Shown here: positions 9,491 to 17,988 of the stretch, piece after piece | How positions within the stretch are numbered: the stretch's first letter is position 1 | Layout: the number at the start of each line of letters is the position of its first letter | Origin: Spirosoma endophyticum | Lineage (GTDB): Bacteria > Bacteroidota > Bacteroidia > Cytophagales > Spirosomataceae | Assembly (NCBI RefSeq): GCF_900112365.1 | Contig: NZ_FOLQ01000004.1 | Span: 62,001-126,000 of the forward strand | DNA: 64,000 bases | Direction: 5' to 3' | Program-made: the position numbers and the translations under genes | Notes under the pieces: model-generated | What the model was told of the DNA's origin: nothing | Seen by the model: only the letters and a program-made list of their open reading frames with translations | Databases searched by the model: none

Positions 9491-11131
9491 ATGAAAACAT
9501 ACATAAAATACATACCCCTCGTCGCTCTGGCCGTTACGTTGCTAGCCTGCAAAGAACAACTGGTGGAATATAACCCGGCGGGGTCAACGGCGCAAAGCCT
9601 GTTTACTACGCCCGAAGGCATCGAAGCGGGAGTCAACGGGATTTACACGTACAACCGCTATTTCTACGGGAAAGAAGAGGGGCAGGCACTCATGGAAATG
9701 GGGACCGACATCTGGACCAATGCGGCCAACAATGGTAATTCGGGCTCCAACGGCGTATTTCCACAACCATCCCTGATGACGTATCAGGGTTTGACGACGG
9801 ATAATGTGTGGGTGAAAAACCGGATGTGGCAGCAATGCTATGCCGCTATCAATCTGGCCAACAACGTGTTGAAGTATTTACCTAACGCGGGCGTACTGGC
9901 AACTCGCCAAACACAACTGGAAGGCGAAGCCCGGTTTCTGCGGGCCTGGTATTACTGGCATCTGGTCGAAAGTTTCGGGGCCATTCCCCTTCAATTAATA
10001 CCCACGGAAACCATCGAAACAACGGCAACCCGTACGCCCGTCGAAACGGTGTACGAGCAGATTTTCCAGGATCTTCAAGTTGCCGTAACGGCCATTCCAC
10101 AAACCACCACGGATTACGGACGTATTACCCGGCCAGCCGCCGAAGCGTTTTTGGCGAAAGTGTATCTGACGCGGGGTAAGAACCAGGAAGCGAGCAATTA
10201 CGCCAAAAAGGTGATCACCGGCTATACGTACAAGCTGTTGCCCACTTATGCCAGTTTGTGGTCGATGACGGGCCAGCAAAACACGGAGGTGTTGTGGGCG
10301 GTAAATTACTCGACCAACCTGGCGTTCAATGCGGGTAGTAACATCAATCACACGCTGTTCCTGATGGAGTATAATACCCAGCCAGGCATGAAGCGCGACG
10401 TAGCCAATGGTTTTCCAAACGTTCGCTACATGCCGACCTTGTTCCTGCTCAGTCTGTTCAACGAACAAAACGACTCTCGGTATAACGCATCATTCAAGTC
10501 GGCCTGGCTGGCTAACGAAACCGATGCGACCAAGCGTCCGGCGGGGATGAACGTGGGTGATACGGCCATTTTGACCACAAAATATCCGGTGACGGCGGCT
10601 TTCCGGCAGTCCAAAAAATACAGGATTTACGACCTGAACGATATGTATAAAGCCGATGGCACACCCAACGACCGCTTTCACTACGTATCCCTTCGGAAGT
10701 TCGATGATCCCACACGGGCCACAGATGCCACCACAGAGAGTTCGCGGGATGCCTACATCCTTCGATTGGGTGAAGTCTATTTGCTAGCTGCCGAGGCTCA
10801 GTTGAACTTAGGGAAGAAAGATTCAGCCGCTTATTACCTGAACGAAATCCGGACGCGGGCGGCTGTAACAGGTCGCACTACCAACATGCGCGTCGCGGCC
10901 GCCGACGTAACGATCGACTTCATACTGGACGAACGCGCCCGCGAATTAGCGGGTGAACAGGTACGCTGGTTTGACCTGAAACGCACGAGCAAGCTGGTCG
11001 AGCGCGTGAAGAAGTACAACCCCGATGCAGCTCCCAACATTCAACCGTTTCATGCCCTACGTCCCATTCCGCAGAGCGAAATTGACGCCGTGACAAACAA
11101 GGGAGATTTCAAACAAAATCCGGGTTATTAA
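9491..11131 (+). CDS. SusD/RagB-family surface glycan-binding lipoprotein (pair 1)
   Basis: The product is 546 aa. The lipobox VTLLAC places the lipidated cysteine at residue 20. The SusD architecture is recognisable: N-terminal TPR-like helices (FLRAWYYWHLVESFGAIP) and a C-terminal section with RLGEVYLLAAEAQLNLG and ELAGEQVRWFDLKR. It caps the SusC barrel and binds the glycan on the cell surface. It is the second gene of the pair and is followed by a strong terminator-like hairpin at 11157-11193, so the transcription unit probably ends here. Confidence 0.95.
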   Translation: MKTYIKYIPLVALAVTLLACKEQLVEYNPAGSTAQSLFTTPEGIEAGVNGIYTYNRYFYGKEEGQALMEMGTDIWTNAANNGNSGSNGVFPQPSLMTYQGLTTDNVWVKNRMWQQCYAAINLANNVLKYLPNAGVLATRQTQLEGEARFLRAWYYWHLVESFGAIPLQLIPTETIETTATRTPVETVYEQIFQDLQVAVTAIPQTTTDYGRITRPAAEAFLAKVYLTRGKNQEASNYAKKVITGYTYKLLPTYASLWSMTGQQNTEVLWAVNYSTNLAFNAGSNINHTLFLMEYNTQPGMKRDVANGFPNVRYMPTLFLLSLFNEQNDSRYNASFKSAWLANETDATKRPAGMNVGDTAILTTKYPVTAAFRQSKKYRIYDLNDMYKADGTPNDRFHYVSLRKFDDPTRATDATTESSRDAYILRLGEVYLLAAEAQLNLGKKDSAAYYLNEIRTRAAVTGRTTNMRVAAADVTIDFILDERARELAGEQVRWFDLKRTSKLVERVKKYNPDAAPNIQPFHALRPIPQSEIDAVTNKGDFKQNPGY

Positions 11132-11156
11132 CAGACGTTCAGAGTTAATACAGTTC

Positions 11157-11193
11157 AAAACTTCCCGAAAGACCAGACCTTTCGGGAGGTTTT
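11157..11193 (+). terminator. Terminator hairpin after SusC/SusD pair 1
   Basis: The 15-bp arms AAAACTTCCCGAAAG (11157-11171) and CTTTCGGGAGGTTTT (11179-11193) have one G-U-type mismatch, a 7-nt loop and a T-rich tail. The stem word CTTCCCGAAAG recurs after SusC/SusD pair 2. Confidence 0.8.
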
Positions 11194-11273
11194 ATTGTCG
11201 GGATATATATACAGATTGTATGGAGAATCAGTTGGCCCCAGAAACGGCCGGGGCTTATAATCAGCTGAATCAG

Positions 11274-11693
11274 TTATAAGGAGACTTGGTCAGCGTGCTG
11301 GAAGTAATTTTTCTCTAATTGAACAAACAGCGCTGAGTTAAAAACGATGAAAGCCATAGAAAACCAGAAGCCATAATGGGGCGTAATCCAACTGATCGCA
11401 GCGCTGGTATGAGCAATCAGAATAATGAGGGCAAATGTTTTAACAAATTGTTTGGGCAACCAATAACCGATCACTCCAATTGCAATCAGCCAGGCAAATG
11501 AAATCAGAAATATACCTGATACGTGGTTTTTCATAAGGGCCGCTCCTATCGGATTGGCTTCACGGCCTGCCTGCAGATTGCCATTCCAGTAAGCCGCTGG
11601 CTGGTTAATAATAGTGACGGTTTCATCGACCAGGCAAGCGCAATAGGCTGGGATCAGAATAATTAATCTATTTTTCAGTTTCGACAGCAACAT
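11274..11693 (-). CDS. Small integral membrane protein of unknown function
   Basis: The product is about 139 aa from the ATG at 11693. The open frame continues upstream to a TTG, but a TAnnTTTG box overlaps that TTG, which favours the ATG. About four hydrophobic helices are visible, with the motif REANPIGAALMKNH in the loop after the first, loosely recalling small DUF5658-like membrane proteins. I do not recognise the family firmly. The last helix ends in a short charged tail (KNYFQHADQVSL). It lies alone between SusC/SusD pair 1 (convergent) and the GH67/GH20-like gene (divergent). Confidence 0.65.
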   Translation of the reverse strand: MLLSKLKNRLIILIPAYCACLVDETVTIINQPAAYWNGNLQAGREANPIGAALMKNHVSGIFLISFAWLIAIGVIGYWLPKQFVKTFALIILIAHTSAAISWITPHYGFWFSMAFIVFNSALFVQLEKNYFQHADQVSL

Positions 11694-11726
11694 AATTAGT
11701 TGTTTCTCAGGTAAACGATGGTCAAA

Positions 11727-11734
11727 CAAATATA
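11727..11734 (-). promoter_or_regulatory. Candidate -7 promoter box (TATATTTG)
   Basis: On the minus strand this reads TATATTTG, matching the Bacteroidota consensus TAnnTTTG, 34 nt upstream of the membrane-protein ATG. No convincing -33 TTTG is at the expected spacing, so this is tentative. Confidence 0.35.
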
Positions 11735-11833
11735 CATTCGGGGTAATTATTCTTAAGCAGGTTGTTTACTTTTCAGCAACTTCTGTACTATTCTTCGCCA
11801 TATCTCAACGATCATTCGTTGCTATCAGCTTTC

Positions 11834-11874
11834 GCTAACATTGTATAATTTCCAGAGAAAATGGTGGAGATTGA
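11834..11874 (+). promoter_or_regulatory. Operator-like motif upstream of the GH67/GH20-like gene
   Basis: TATAATTTCCAGAGAAAAT (11844-11862) is preceded by GCTAACAT, as at 2704, and followed by GGTGGAGATTGA, as at 6141. It lies 89 bp before the ATG at 11951. It is the copy that links the other two, because it shares the left flank of one and the right flank of the other. Confidence 0.5.
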
Positions 11875-11950
11875 GATTGATATAAATGAGTAAGTTTGTT
11901 TCAATGCACGAGTTCCAAAGGAGCGCATTTTTGTCATTCCAGATCCTACT

Positions 11951-14713
11951 ATGAATCGATATACCCAAACCTTTCCGCTTTTAATCTTCTTGCTTTTCCT
12001 TTCTCTGACGCTCTCCACCGCGCAGCAGACAGCGAAAAAGAATCAGGCTATTACCATCGTCATTCCCGCGTCGGCTCATGTGCGAACGACGTTCGGGGCG
12101 GAAAAGCTGAAACAGGCCTTGACGAAGGCGGGGTATCAGTCCACGGTAGCGAAAGGTCCGCAGGCGAAAAGTACTGATACGCAGATTGTTATTGGGCTAT
12201 GGTCTGATAACGTAGTGAAACCAGTGATCACGACCTATGCACTTACGGTTCCTGCTGACCTAAAAAAGGAAAGTTTTTCGATTCGAAGAGACCCTCAAAA
12301 ACCGCTGCTCATTGCCGGGGCCGATCCATCTGGTACGTTATACGGCTGTATGGAACTGGCCGATCAGGTGACGGCAACGGGTAAACTTCCCGAAACAATA
12401 AACCTCAGCGATAAACCCGAAATGGTGTTGCGTGGTACGTGCATTGGCGTACAAAAACCTACCTATCTGCCCGGTCGGGATGTGTATGAGTATCCCTACA
12501 CACCCGAAACGTTTCCGTGGTTGTACGACAAAGCGCTCTGGATTCGGTATCTGGATATGATGGTCGAAAACCGGTACAACTCGCTTTACTTGTGGAATGG
12601 GCATCCGTTCGCGTCGCTGGTTCGGCTAAAAGAGTATCCCTACGCCGTTGAAGTGGACGACGCTACGTTCAAAAAGAACGAAGAAATGTTCCGTTTCCTG
12701 ACCGAAGAAGCCGACAAACGGGGCGTCTGGGTGATTCAGATGTTCTACAATATTATCGTATCCAAACCCTTCGCGGAACACCACAAAATCAAAACGCAGG
12801 ACCGCAACCGACCAATTGTTCCGCTCATTGCCGATTATACCCGCAAGTCGATTGCCGCCTTTGTGGAGAAATACCCGAACGTAGGGCTGCTCATTGCGTT
12901 GGGCGAAGCGATGGAAGGCGTTGGTCAGGATGATGTGGACTGGTTCACAAAAACAATTATTCCCGGTGTGAAAGATGGCCTTAAAGCCCTCGGCCAAACC
13001 AACGAGCCCCCCCTTGTGCTACGTGCCCACGACACCGATGCGCCCCGCGTGATGAAAGCCGCGCTGCCTTTGTACAAAAATTTATACACCGAAGCCAAGT
13101 TCAACGGCGAAGCCCTGACCACCTACACCCCGCGCGGAAAATGGGCTGAGTTGCACCGCACACTCAGCAATATCGGTACGGTACAGATCGAAAATGTCCA
13201 TATTCTGGCGAATCTGGAGCCCTTCCGCTACGGTTCAGCCGATTTTATTCAGAAGTCGGTGCAGGCCATGCATAACGTGTATGGTGCCAATGGCTTGCAT
13301 CTCTATCCACAGGCGTCATACTGGGACTGGCCTTACACCGCCGACAAAACGACACCGCGTCAACTCCAGCTCGACCGCGACTGGATCTGGTACAAAACCT
13401 GGGCGCGCTATGCCTGGAAAGCCGGGCGGAATCGCCCTAACGAGGTAACGTATTGGGGCAATCAACTGGCGGAGAAATATGGCTTACCGCTGGACAAAGG
13501 AAAAGACGTACTGGAAGCCTATGAGCAAACAGGCGAGATTTCTCCGAAACTGCTACGTCGCTACGGCATCACCGACGGCAACCGCCAAACCCTGACACTG
13601 GGCATGTTGATGACGCAACTCATCAATCCATTTCGCTACGGTCTGCTTACGTTGCTGTACGAGTCAGAAGCCCCTGAAGGCGAGATGATTATCGACTACG
13701 CAGAGAAAGATTGGAAGCATGAAAAACACATTGGCGAGACACCCGTTCAGGTTGCCGATGAAGTTGTCGAACATGGTAAAAAGGCGGTAGAAGCCATCGA
13801 CAAAGCTACTGGGGCCGTCACGAAAGACAAGGAAGAATTTACGCGATTGAAAAATGACGTGTATTGCCAGAATGCAATGGCGAATTTCTACGCGCAAAAA
13901 GCCCGGGCTGCGTTAGCCATTTTGCGGTACAAATATTCCAACGACGTGCGGGATCTGGACAAGGCCGTGCCTTTTCTGGAAAGCAGTGTAAAACACTACG
14001 CCGATCTGGTGAACCTGACCAAAGATACGTACCTGTATGCCAACAGTATGCAGACGAAACAGCGCAAAATTCCCATGCGGGGCGTCGATGCTACGTATAT
14101 AACCTGGGCCGAAATGTTGCCGGTTTATCAGAAAGAACTGAACCATTTCAAGCACTCGATTGACTCGCTGAAAACTGCCACGAATACGGTGGCGAAACAG
14201 CCAATTGCCTTAAAGCCAGCCACAGTTACGATACAAAGTCCACAGCTTGAAACGTATGCTATCGAAAAAGGGCAACGCGTGTTTGCAGATACAGCCGCTA
14301 CAATCAGTGAATTTGCGCCCGAGTTGAAGCGACTGAAAGGGCTGAAATTTTCGAAAGCGAAGCAGCAATTGGAACGTACCAGCCTCACATTCACGACGAC
14401 CCAACCCGTGAAATTGCTGGTGGGCTTTTTTACCGAAAAGAACCCCAACTACCTACCCACTCCTGAACTGGAAACTGATGCCAGCGCGAATGACTACGGC
14501 CAGTCGGAAATCAAAATCTCGAATGCCATTCTGGTGAGCGGACAACCGCCGGTGAACATACACGCCTACTCGTTCAAGTCCGGTCAGCACACACTGAATC
14601 TGGGCAAAGGCGCTTGCTTATTGCTGGGCTTTATGGATGGAAATCAGGAAATTCCCATTTTCGATGCGGGCCTCGCGGGAAACAAGAAGAATATTGACTG
14701 GCTGTTTGAGTAA
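11951..14713 (+). CDS. Large exported glycoside-hydrolase-like protein (GH67/GH20-type N-domain, TIM-barrel core)
   Basis: The product is 920 aa with a Sec signal peptide (LSLTLSTAQQ). Residues about 30-150 look like the non-catalytic alpha/beta domain found in GH67, GH84 and GH20 enzymes (ITIVIPASAH, PLLIAGADPSGTLYGCMELA). A TIM-barrel-like region follows (VENRYNSLYLWNGHPF, GLLIALGEAMEGVGQDD, LVLRAHDTDAPRV), then a long helical part and a C-terminal beta region. Uronidase activity is the obvious guess, and I recall similar proteins being named alpha-D-galacturonidase, but I cannot verify this or assign catalytic residues. It stands alone, with an operator-like motif upstream and a large inverted repeat downstream. 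Confidence 0.7.
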   Translation: MNRYTQTFPLLIFLLFLSLTLSTAQQTAKKNQAITIVIPASAHVRTTFGAEKLKQALTKAGYQSTVAKGPQAKSTDTQIVIGLWSDNVVKPVITTYALTVPADLKKESFSIRRDPQKPLLIAGADPSGTLYGCMELADQVTATGKLPETINLSDKPEMVLRGTCIGVQKPTYLPGRDVYEYPYTPETFPWLYDKALWIRYLDMMVENRYNSLYLWNGHPFASLVRLKEYPYAVEVDDATFKKNEEMFRFLTEEADKRGVWVIQMFYNIIVSKPFAEHHKIKTQDRNRPIVPLIADYTRKSIAAFVEKYPNVGLLIALGEAMEGVGQDDVDWFTKTIIPGVKDGLKALGQTNEPPLVLRAHDTDAPRVMKAALPLYKNLYTEAKFNGEALTTYTPRGKWAELHRTLSNIGTVQIENVHILANLEPFRYGSADFIQKSVQAMHNVYGANGLHLYPQASYWDWPYTADKTTPRQLQLDRDWIWYKTWARYAWKAGRNRPNEVTYWGNQLAEKYGLPLDKGKDVLEAYEQTGEISPKLLRRYGITDGNRQTLTLGMLMTQLINPFRYGLLTLLYESEAPEGEMIIDYAEKDWKHEKHIGETPVQVADEVVEHGKKAVEAIDKATGAVTKDKEEFTRLKNDVYCQNAMANFYAQKARAALAILRYKYSNDVRDLDKAVPFLESSVKHYADLVNLTKDTYLYANSMQTKQRKIPMRGVDATYITWAEMLPVYQKELNHFKHSIDSLKTATNTVAKQPIALKPATVTIQSPQLETYAIEKGQRVFADTAATISEFAPELKRLKGLKFSKAKQQLERTSLTFTTTQPVKLLVGFFTEKNPNYLPTPELETDASANDYGQSEIKISNAILVSGQPPVNIHAYSFKSGQHTLNLGKGACLLLGFMDGNQEIPIFDAGLAGNKKNIDWLFE

Positions 14714-14728
14714 ATCATAAACAGAATT

Positions 14729-14835
14729 ATTGTCCACAGAGCGGTCCGCCGGTGCGGCACGGAGAGCACAAAGCAAAAAATAATTTAAAACTCTGTGTTC
14801 TCCGTGCCGCACTGGCGGACCGCTCTGTGGACAAT
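14729..14835. repeat. Large inverted repeat with 45-bp arms
   Basis: Arms 14729-14773 and 14791-14835 match at 42 of 45 positions around a 17-nt AT-rich loop. Two of the three mismatches are G-U pairs in plus-strand RNA. Each arm carries a nested small palindrome (CCGC-CGGT-GCGG) inside an outer word (CCACAGAG...CACGGAGA). It fills the convergent gap between the GH67/GH20-like gene and the DeoR regulator, so it could terminate both. Confidence 0.8.
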
Positions 14836-14843
14836 ACATTTAC

Positions 14844-15608
14844 TTAATTCGCAATGATCAGTTCGATTTCGTTGTCGTGAAAAACCTGTTTATGTTTTTC
14901 TTCGATACCCGCGTCGGTAATGATGTAATTGATGAGCGACAACGCGCCTAAACTGGCAAAGGCGCTCTTGCCAATTTTGGTTGAATCGGCGACTAGATAC
15001 GTAGTATCGGCAGCATCGATCATGGCTTTTTTTACTACTAAGTCGCTGATACTCGGATAGGTAAGCCCTGACTTTAGTGATAGGCCCGCGGTAGCCAGAA
15101 ATAATTTCTGCACGTTAATTCCTTTGAAAAAATCGGCGGCTTTCTGTCCCGTCAGCGACAGGGTTGGTGGCTTAAACTCCCCACCGGTCATAATGACTTC
15201 AATACCCGGCTCGGCTCCCAGAATCAGGGCTATGTTTAAAGCATTGGTAATGACGGTAAGGTTCTTGTAGCCGCGAAGTTTCTTGGCAATTTCGGTCGTT
15301 GTCGAACCCGAATCCAGAATGATGCTGTCACCGCTTTCAATGAACTCCAGGCACTTAGTGGCAATCAGTTCTTTTTTGTCGATGTTTTCCTGATTACCTA
15401 ACGAAAATGTACGTACCTGATCTTCAACGTTTTTCAGGTAAGCGCCACCGTGTTCTTTGGTCACCAGTCCGTCTTTCTCTAATTTTTCGAGGTCCTGACG
15501 AATCGTGACTTCCGTTACTTTAAAGATTTTGGCCAGGTCGATTACCTTAGCCGAACCATCTTCCTTCAATAATTCGAGTATCTTATCCCGACGTTGGTTC
15601 GCCAACAT
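14844..15608 (-). CDS. DeoR/GlpR-family transcriptional regulator
   Basis: The product is 254 aa from the ATG at 15608 (MLANQRRDKILELL), the standard start for this family; the open frame continues upstream with unrelated sequence. The N-terminal winged helix-turn-helix is clear (VIDLAKIFKVTEVTIRQDLEKLEKDGLVTKEHGG, described here in parts: recognition helix near TEVTIRQDLEKL). The C-terminal sugar-phosphate sensor has the expected DSGSTT motif and TAGLSLKSG. Members repress sugar catabolic genes and respond to phosphorylated sugars. It is one of only two DNA-binding regulators in the window, so it may control nearby glycan genes. A TACTTTTG box lies just upstream. Confidence 0.9.
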   Translation of the reverse strand: MLANQRRDKILELLKEDGSAKVIDLAKIFKVTEVTIRQDLEKLEKDGLVTKEHGGAYLKNVEDQVRTFSLGNQENIDKKELIATKCLEFIESGDSIILDSGSTTTEIAKKLRGYKNLTVITNALNIALILGAEPGIEVIMTGGEFKPPTLSLTGQKAADFFKGINVQKLFLATAGLSLKSGLTYPSISDLVVKKAMIDAADTTYLVADSTKIGKSAFASLGALSLINYIITDAGIEEKHKQVFHDNEIELIIAN

Positions 15609-15630
15609 AGTTCTTTCTTTATGAAACAGC

Positions 15631-15638
15631 CAAAAGTA
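15631..15638 (-). promoter_or_regulatory. Candidate -7 promoter box (TACTTTTG)
   Basis: On the minus strand this reads TACTTTTG, an exact match to TAnnTTTG, 23 nt before the DeoR ATG at 15608. It would give a very short leader. No good -33 element is seen at 19-21 bp. Its position also supports the short start of the regulator. Confidence 0.4.
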
Positions 15639-15736
15639 AGTAAAAGAACAATCTGCTACGTTATACTTTAAACGTAAGAAATCAATAGCAAACGCAAATA
15701 TATTTATTACTCCGATGCCCATAGTAAGACTACCGA

Positions 15737-15780
15737 GACAGATGAGTCAACACGGGTGACTTAGGCGACACACATCTGTC
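15737..15780. terminator. Weak inverted repeat downstream of the acyltransferase gene
   Basis: GACAGATG (15737-15744) and CATCTGTC (15773-15780) are exact complements and enclose a second small stem (AGTCA/TGACT). It lies just past the stop of the minus-strand acyltransferase. The stem is short, so terminator function is tentative. Confidence 0.35.
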
Positions 15781-15801
15781 AAGAAGATACAACGAAGTAA
15801 G

Positions 15802-16983
15802 TTACAAAACCCTTGATACGACAGTACTCCGTCGGAGTAAACGGCTACTTAGCCAGCTTAGACTCAACGCACCCAAAAAGACAATGACGAACTTGACAAT
15901 AGCCGGTACGTTGACCGAAAGAAGAGCGAATTGTAACCAGGTGACAAATCCGTAATGCACGACGTAAATCCCGTAAGCATTGGCCGACAAACTGTTCCAT
16001 CCTGTAAGCGGGCGGGTAATTGACTGTTTGAAAAAACTGATGCATGCCCCCATACTAGCCAGGCAACTGGCAACAAACACTACATCATACAGGAAGTAGC
16101 CTTCTGTAGAGGTCATATACCCTTGCTTAACCCAGGTAGCTCCAGCACGGGAAATTATCACGAACAGTAAAAAACAGCCCAGACATACAACGAGCCAGAC
16201 CAGCCGGTCTTTACCGAAAAGCCTGTTCTGACTGAAAAGATAATTCTGCCAATCGGTCGCACCCAGGCAACTGCCCAGCAGGAAGAATACTAAATAAAAC
16301 AAAAGCCGGTTTAGTTGAAAATCGAATGGCCCCCAGTTGCCTACCCATGTATATTGGCCTACCCATAAACTCAGAGGAATCAGACTAATGGCAACAACTC
16401 CATAGATAACTGCGGATAAATAAACCGGCCGTTTGCTCAGCCTGGCCAACCAATATCCAACGCCTATGTAAAAGGACTTTCTCCACTTGAAAATGAGGAC
16501 CGCAACACCATCAAACGCTACTAACAGCCAGATAAACCAGGGCGGACCAACGGGCCATTGTTGTACTAAACTATAATCCTTTATGAACGTAGTAAAATCC
16601 GTTGACTGCGTAACCTGGTAAAAAGTAGGCGCATAAGCGATCGGAATAAGGATCACCTCAGCGATTAGAAAAGGAATTCCCAGCCGGATGAAACGATCTA
16701 TCAGATAAGCCCTTATACCTTTTTTAGCTAGGCCCCGATAGACAAACAAGCCACTGATCAAAAACATCAATGGCATGAAAAACAGGTCATTGAAGCTAAT
16801 GAACGTATCCAGGCCCGACCAACGATTGTCATCTACGATGGGGGCAGTTGAATAGATATAATGAGTCGGGTCAAAATAAGCAAATGTGGGATACGCCAAT
16901 GCCGCATGATGCGCGACGACCAGAAGTGTAACAAACGAACGTAAATAGTCAAGCCAAATCGCTCGAGCGTCACCAGTTTTCAT
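15802..16983 (-). CDS. Acyltransferase-3 family integral membrane protein
   Basis: The product is about 393 aa from the ATG at 16983 (MKTGDARAIWLDYLRSF), which gives the usual family length and begins just before the first helix. The frame stays open for another 87 codons upstream, but that part does not look like a domain. Features include an early RAIWLDYLRS, a VAHHAAL histidine pair typical of the acyltransferase-3 active site, FFMPLMFLISGLFVYRGL, and about ten membrane helices. Family members O-acetylate or otherwise acylate surface polysaccharides or lipids from the inner membrane. The acceptor here is unknown. It is in the same orientation as the DeoR regulator downstream. Confidence 0.85.
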   Translation of the reverse strand: MKTGDARAIWLDYLRSFVTLLVVAHHAALAYPTFAYFDPTHYIYSTAPIVDDNRWSGLDTFISFNDLFFMPLMFLISGLFVYRGLAKKGIRAYLIDRFIRLGIPFLIAEVILIPIAYAPTFYQVTQSTDFTTFIKDYSLVQQWPVGPPWFIWLLVAFDGVAVLIFKWRKSFYIGVGYWLARLSKRPVYLSAVIYGVVAISLIPLSLWVGQYTWVGNWGPFDFQLNRLLFYLVFFLLGSCLGATDWQNYLFSQNRLFGKDRLVWLVVCLGCFLLFVIISRAGATWVKQGYMTSTEGYFLYDVVFVASCLASMGACISFFKQSITRPLTGWNSLSANAYGIYVVHYGFVTWLQFALLSVNVPAIVKFVIVFLGALSLSWLSSRLLRRSTVVSRVL

Positions 16984-17988
16984 ATAAAGCTTCAGGAATA
17001 AGAATCCATCAGCTAAAGGAGGACAGAAAATCAGAAAAGATGCATCCTCTTGTGTCAATACGTCTAAATTTTTATAGTCTTTAATCCCGTTTACAGCTTC
17101 ACCTGCGCCAGTCGAATGGGGCAAACAGCAGCTCATCGTGAATCTATTTGTACCTGCATCAAGGGAATTTGGTATAAAAGAAAAATAAAAAAAAGATGAG
17201 ATAATCGGCAGGAAAGCATATGAAAGCCTTCTGCTGGCTATCAATGGTCGATAACTGGAATTATTAGAGCTAATAATGATTTAAATGATGATTCAGCTTA
17301 TAGCATCAGGTCTATTTCCCCCAACTTTATCCCGCTACAGAATAAGTAGGCACGCCTGAATTTTTCTTTTTTTTGTTTTTTTAACCCTGGTATTTACGGA
17401 AGCCACCTTACAATAGCCCGCCTATCAACTTGAGCCGTAGAACTAACCTTCCCTGCTCCATGATAATAGCTTTGGGCTGATCAATAGTCATATTATAATA
17501 TTGTTAATGTAGATCACTATTCAGCAAAGAACGTTAAAGAGATAAAATCTTACTTCTTTAAATAATTATACTTTTACTCAAAATACAGTATACATCGCAT
17601 TCTATAATCGAGTGGGCCTGAAAGTATCTATTCTATGTTTACTTACATAACGTTGTCAAAAATTCCTTTTCGGCAACGTTCCCGGTAACGATTGCGTAAA
17701 AAGAGCCAATCAAATACTTGTTTTCTACAATTTTTCTCCCAAGTTTTAATATACTCTTACGTTAGAAATCGGTTAGTCTCAACCAGAATAAATTCAATTT
17801 ACCCTCTTGTATTGTCAAACTGGCGTCGATGAATTTTACCCCTCGCAAATGATCAAAAACGCATCGATTAAGTCGCAAATAGCCAGCAAATCAGCCAGGG
17901 ACAATTTTAGAAATTAGTAATAAAACAGTCAGTTTTCGGTACCTCACTCCTACTAATTCAATTGATTTTTACAACTAAACCAATACAT
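16984..17988. other. Intergenic stretch of about 1 kb, no gene supported
   Basis: The left part (16984-17244) is the open upstream extension of the acyltransferase frame. The remainder is AT-rich with a poly-T run near 17366-17390. It must contain the promoter region of SusC/SusD pair 2. TACAATTTTTCTCCC at 17726 and ACAATTTTAGAAATTAGT at 17901 loosely resemble the operator-like motif elsewhere. I see no RNA gene or mobile element. Confidence 0.5.
17900..17920 (+). promoter_or_regulatory. Degenerate operator-like motif upstream of SusC/SusD pair 2
   Basis: ACAATTTTAGAAATTAGT contains AATTT-TAG-AAATT, an inverted repeat resembling the motif at 6122, about 70 bp before the susC ATG at 17989. 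The match is weaker than among the three main copies. Confidence 0.3.
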
